Shown one piece after another: positions 63,102 through 64,000 of a DNA stretch of 64,000 bases (the first letter of the stretch is position 1; each line of letters starts with the position of its first letter). Source of the stretch: Qingshengfaniella alkalisoli (GTDB taxonomy: Bacteria > Pseudomonadota > Alphaproteobacteria > Rhodobacterales > Rhodobacteraceae); NCBI RefSeq assembly GCF_007855645.1, contig NZ_CP042261.1, positions 476,501 to 540,500 on the forward strand, written 5' to 3'. The notes beneath the pieces were generated by a model. It had not been told where the DNA came from and made no database searches. It saw only the letters and a program-made list of their open reading frames with translations. Made by a program: the position numbers and the translations under genes.

Positions 63102-63989
63102 ATGAACGACGCCGAAGGGTCGTCTAGTGCAGCGCATAGCGCGCTGGCTAACGAAGAAGAAAGACAAACCGGATTCATGGAACGGCTGTTTAATTGGTCC
63201 GGCGGAAAACCCGATAGCGATTCCGACGAGGGCGAACAGCAAGACGCGACTGATACACGTGTTTTTGCTGTACCGGGTCTGGGTAATCTCAGAAAAATGC
63301 GTGTGGAAGATGTTGCCGTGCCAAAGGGCGATATCGTTGCCGTGCCGGTCGAGACGACGCTGGAAGAACTGGTGGCGGAGTTCCGCGAAAACGGGTTCAC
63401 GCGTCTGCCTGTCTATGAGGGCACACTGGATATGCCGCTGGGTATGGTCCACCTGAAGGATGTGGCGTTGAAATATGGCTTCAACGGTGGCGGGAAGGAA
63501 TTCGATCTTCGGTCACTTCTGCGCCCGCTCCTTTATGCCCCTCCTTCGATGACGCTGGCCGTGCTCATGCAGAAGATGCAGTCGCAGCGCATGCATATGG
63601 CGCTGGTGATTGATGAATACGGTGGCACCGATGGGCTTGTTACGATCGAGGATCTGATTGAGCAGGTCGTGGGTGAAATCGAAGACGAACACGACGTGGA
63701 TGAGGATGTTCTCTGGACGCGTGAAGGGACCAATAGCTGTATCGCGCTGGCCAAGACGCCGGTTGAAGACTTCGAAAAGGAATTCGGCGTCTCCTTTGAC
63801 GGGCTGGACGTGGAGGAGGATATCGACACGCTTGGCGGACTCGTTTTCCTGCTGTCGGGCCATGTTCCAACGCGCGGCGAGGTTGTGCGACATGACAACG
63901 GCACCGAGTTCGAGGTGATTGACGCAGACCCACGCCGTATCAAGCGTCTTCGGGTCAGGCTGGCCACCGACAGCACGAATGCCAACTGA
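63102..63989 (+). CDS. CorC/HlyC-family CBS-domain protein
   Basis: 295 residues. An acidic N-terminal region (about 1-60) precedes two CBS domains (about 68-125 and 132-190) and a C-terminal CorC/HlyC transporter-associated domain (about 205-285). RMHMALVIDEYGGTDGLVTIEDLIEQVVGEI (in parts) is the typical core. There is no membrane domain, so it is the short, YbeX/CorC-like form. The ATG at 63102 follows GAGGA. It belongs to the phoH-ybeY-corC-lnt block. Confidence 0.92.
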   Translation: MNDAEGSSSAAHSALANEEERQTGFMERLFNWSGGKPDSDSDEGEQQDATDTRVFAVPGLGNLRKMRVEDVAVPKGDIVAVPVETTLEELVAEFRENGFTRLPVYEGTLDMPLGMVHLKDVALKYGFNGGGKEFDLRSLLRPLLYAPPSMTLAVLMQKMQSQRMHMALVIDEYGGTDGLVTIEDLIEQVVGEIEDEHDVDEDVLWTREGTNSCIALAKTPVEDFEKEFGVSFDGLDVEEDIDTLGGLVFLLSGHVPTRGEVVRHDNGTEFEVIDADPRRIKRLRVRLATDSTNAN

Positions 63990-64000
63990 CGCGACCGTGA
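63979..64000 (+). CDS. lnt: Possible start of apolipoprotein N-acyltransferase, cut by window end
   Basis: An ATG at 63979 overlaps the 3' end of the CorC gene and stays open to the window edge (only 7 codons). The call rests on position, since lnt usually follows corC in alphaproteobacteria. Sequence alone cannot confirm it. Confidence 0.3.

Noticed and set aside
1-64000. CRISPR arrays, tRNA or rRNA genes, intact insertion sequences or phage genes.
   Set aside because: Reading the gaps and gene products showed none; the only structural RNA recognised is the 4.5S RNA.

Overview
The window is a GC-rich (roughly 60%) piece of a chromosome from an alphaproteobacterium of the order Rhodobacterales, most likely a marine Roseobacter-group member. 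Pointers are the VPLPA-type C-terminal sorting tails, the DUF1013 regulator TrcR, the Fur-family regulator Irr beside fabA-fabB-fabI, COQ9, a membrane-anchored cytochrome c beside pheA, and the order phoH-ybeY-corC-(lnt). These are judgements from recognised protein families, since no database search was possible. I see no rRNA, tRNA, CRISPR array, prophage or intact insertion sequence. Most of the window is core genome.

Layout. Positions 1-6353 hold a D-amino-acid neighbourhood: dgcN-dgcA (D-glutamate catabolism by N-acetylation and racemisation), an orphan BrnA-type antitoxin, two VPLPA-CTERM surface proteins, a D-amino-acid transaminase and a small Omp85-like barrel. Positions 6366-19440 are housekeeping: pyk, rpmI-rplT-pheS-pheT (with a YrhK gene and an unrecognised AT-richer gene between pheS and pheT), ytoQ, a glutathione transferase, an ankyrin-repeat protein, and dnaX-ybaB-recR. 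Positions 19446-30455 hold trcR, an RNase T2, an MscS channel, a small enzyme cluster, coq9, rpsU, the 4.5S RNA of the signal recognition particle, a 2',3'-cyclic nucleotide phosphodiesterase divergent from nudC, pheA and a cytochrome c.

Positions 30627-36383 are a complete yejABEF oligopeptide ABC importer. Positions 36380-43109 carry a stress protein, an FAH-family hydrolase, a D,D-carboxypeptidase with a SPOR tail, a HAD phosphatase, clpS, an RsmC-like methyltransferase, a degenerate SDR and a lipoprotein. Positions 43205-46606 are haem biosynthesis genes (hemF, hemE, hemC). Then come ppk2 and a usp-BCCT transporter pair. Positions 50098-54181 are the periplasmic nitrate reductase operon napEDABC, including the 53-codon napE. 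Its upstream region contains a 17-bp tandem repeat and a cluster of GGTTGG half-sites. Positions 54325-64000 hold a PLP dehydratase overlapping a HAD/alpha-beta hydrolase fusion, fabI-fabB-fabA, irr, miaB, phoH, ybeY, corC and probably the first codons of lnt.

How genes work together. Dat can make D-Glu from D-Ala, and DgcN-DgcA can turn D-Glu into N-acetyl-L-Glu, so the left end may be a D-amino-acid salvage unit. NapC passes quinol electrons through NapB to NapA. HemC, HemE and HemF are the aerobic tetrapyrrole path that feeds cytochromes. PhoH, YbeY and CorC/Lnt form the usual RNA-processing and envelope block.

The most unusual items are the nap upstream repeats, the HAD-hydrolase fusion, an SDR lacking the catalytic Tyr and Lys, the unrecognised gene inside the phe operon, and the orphan antitoxin with an upstream repeat/hairpin.
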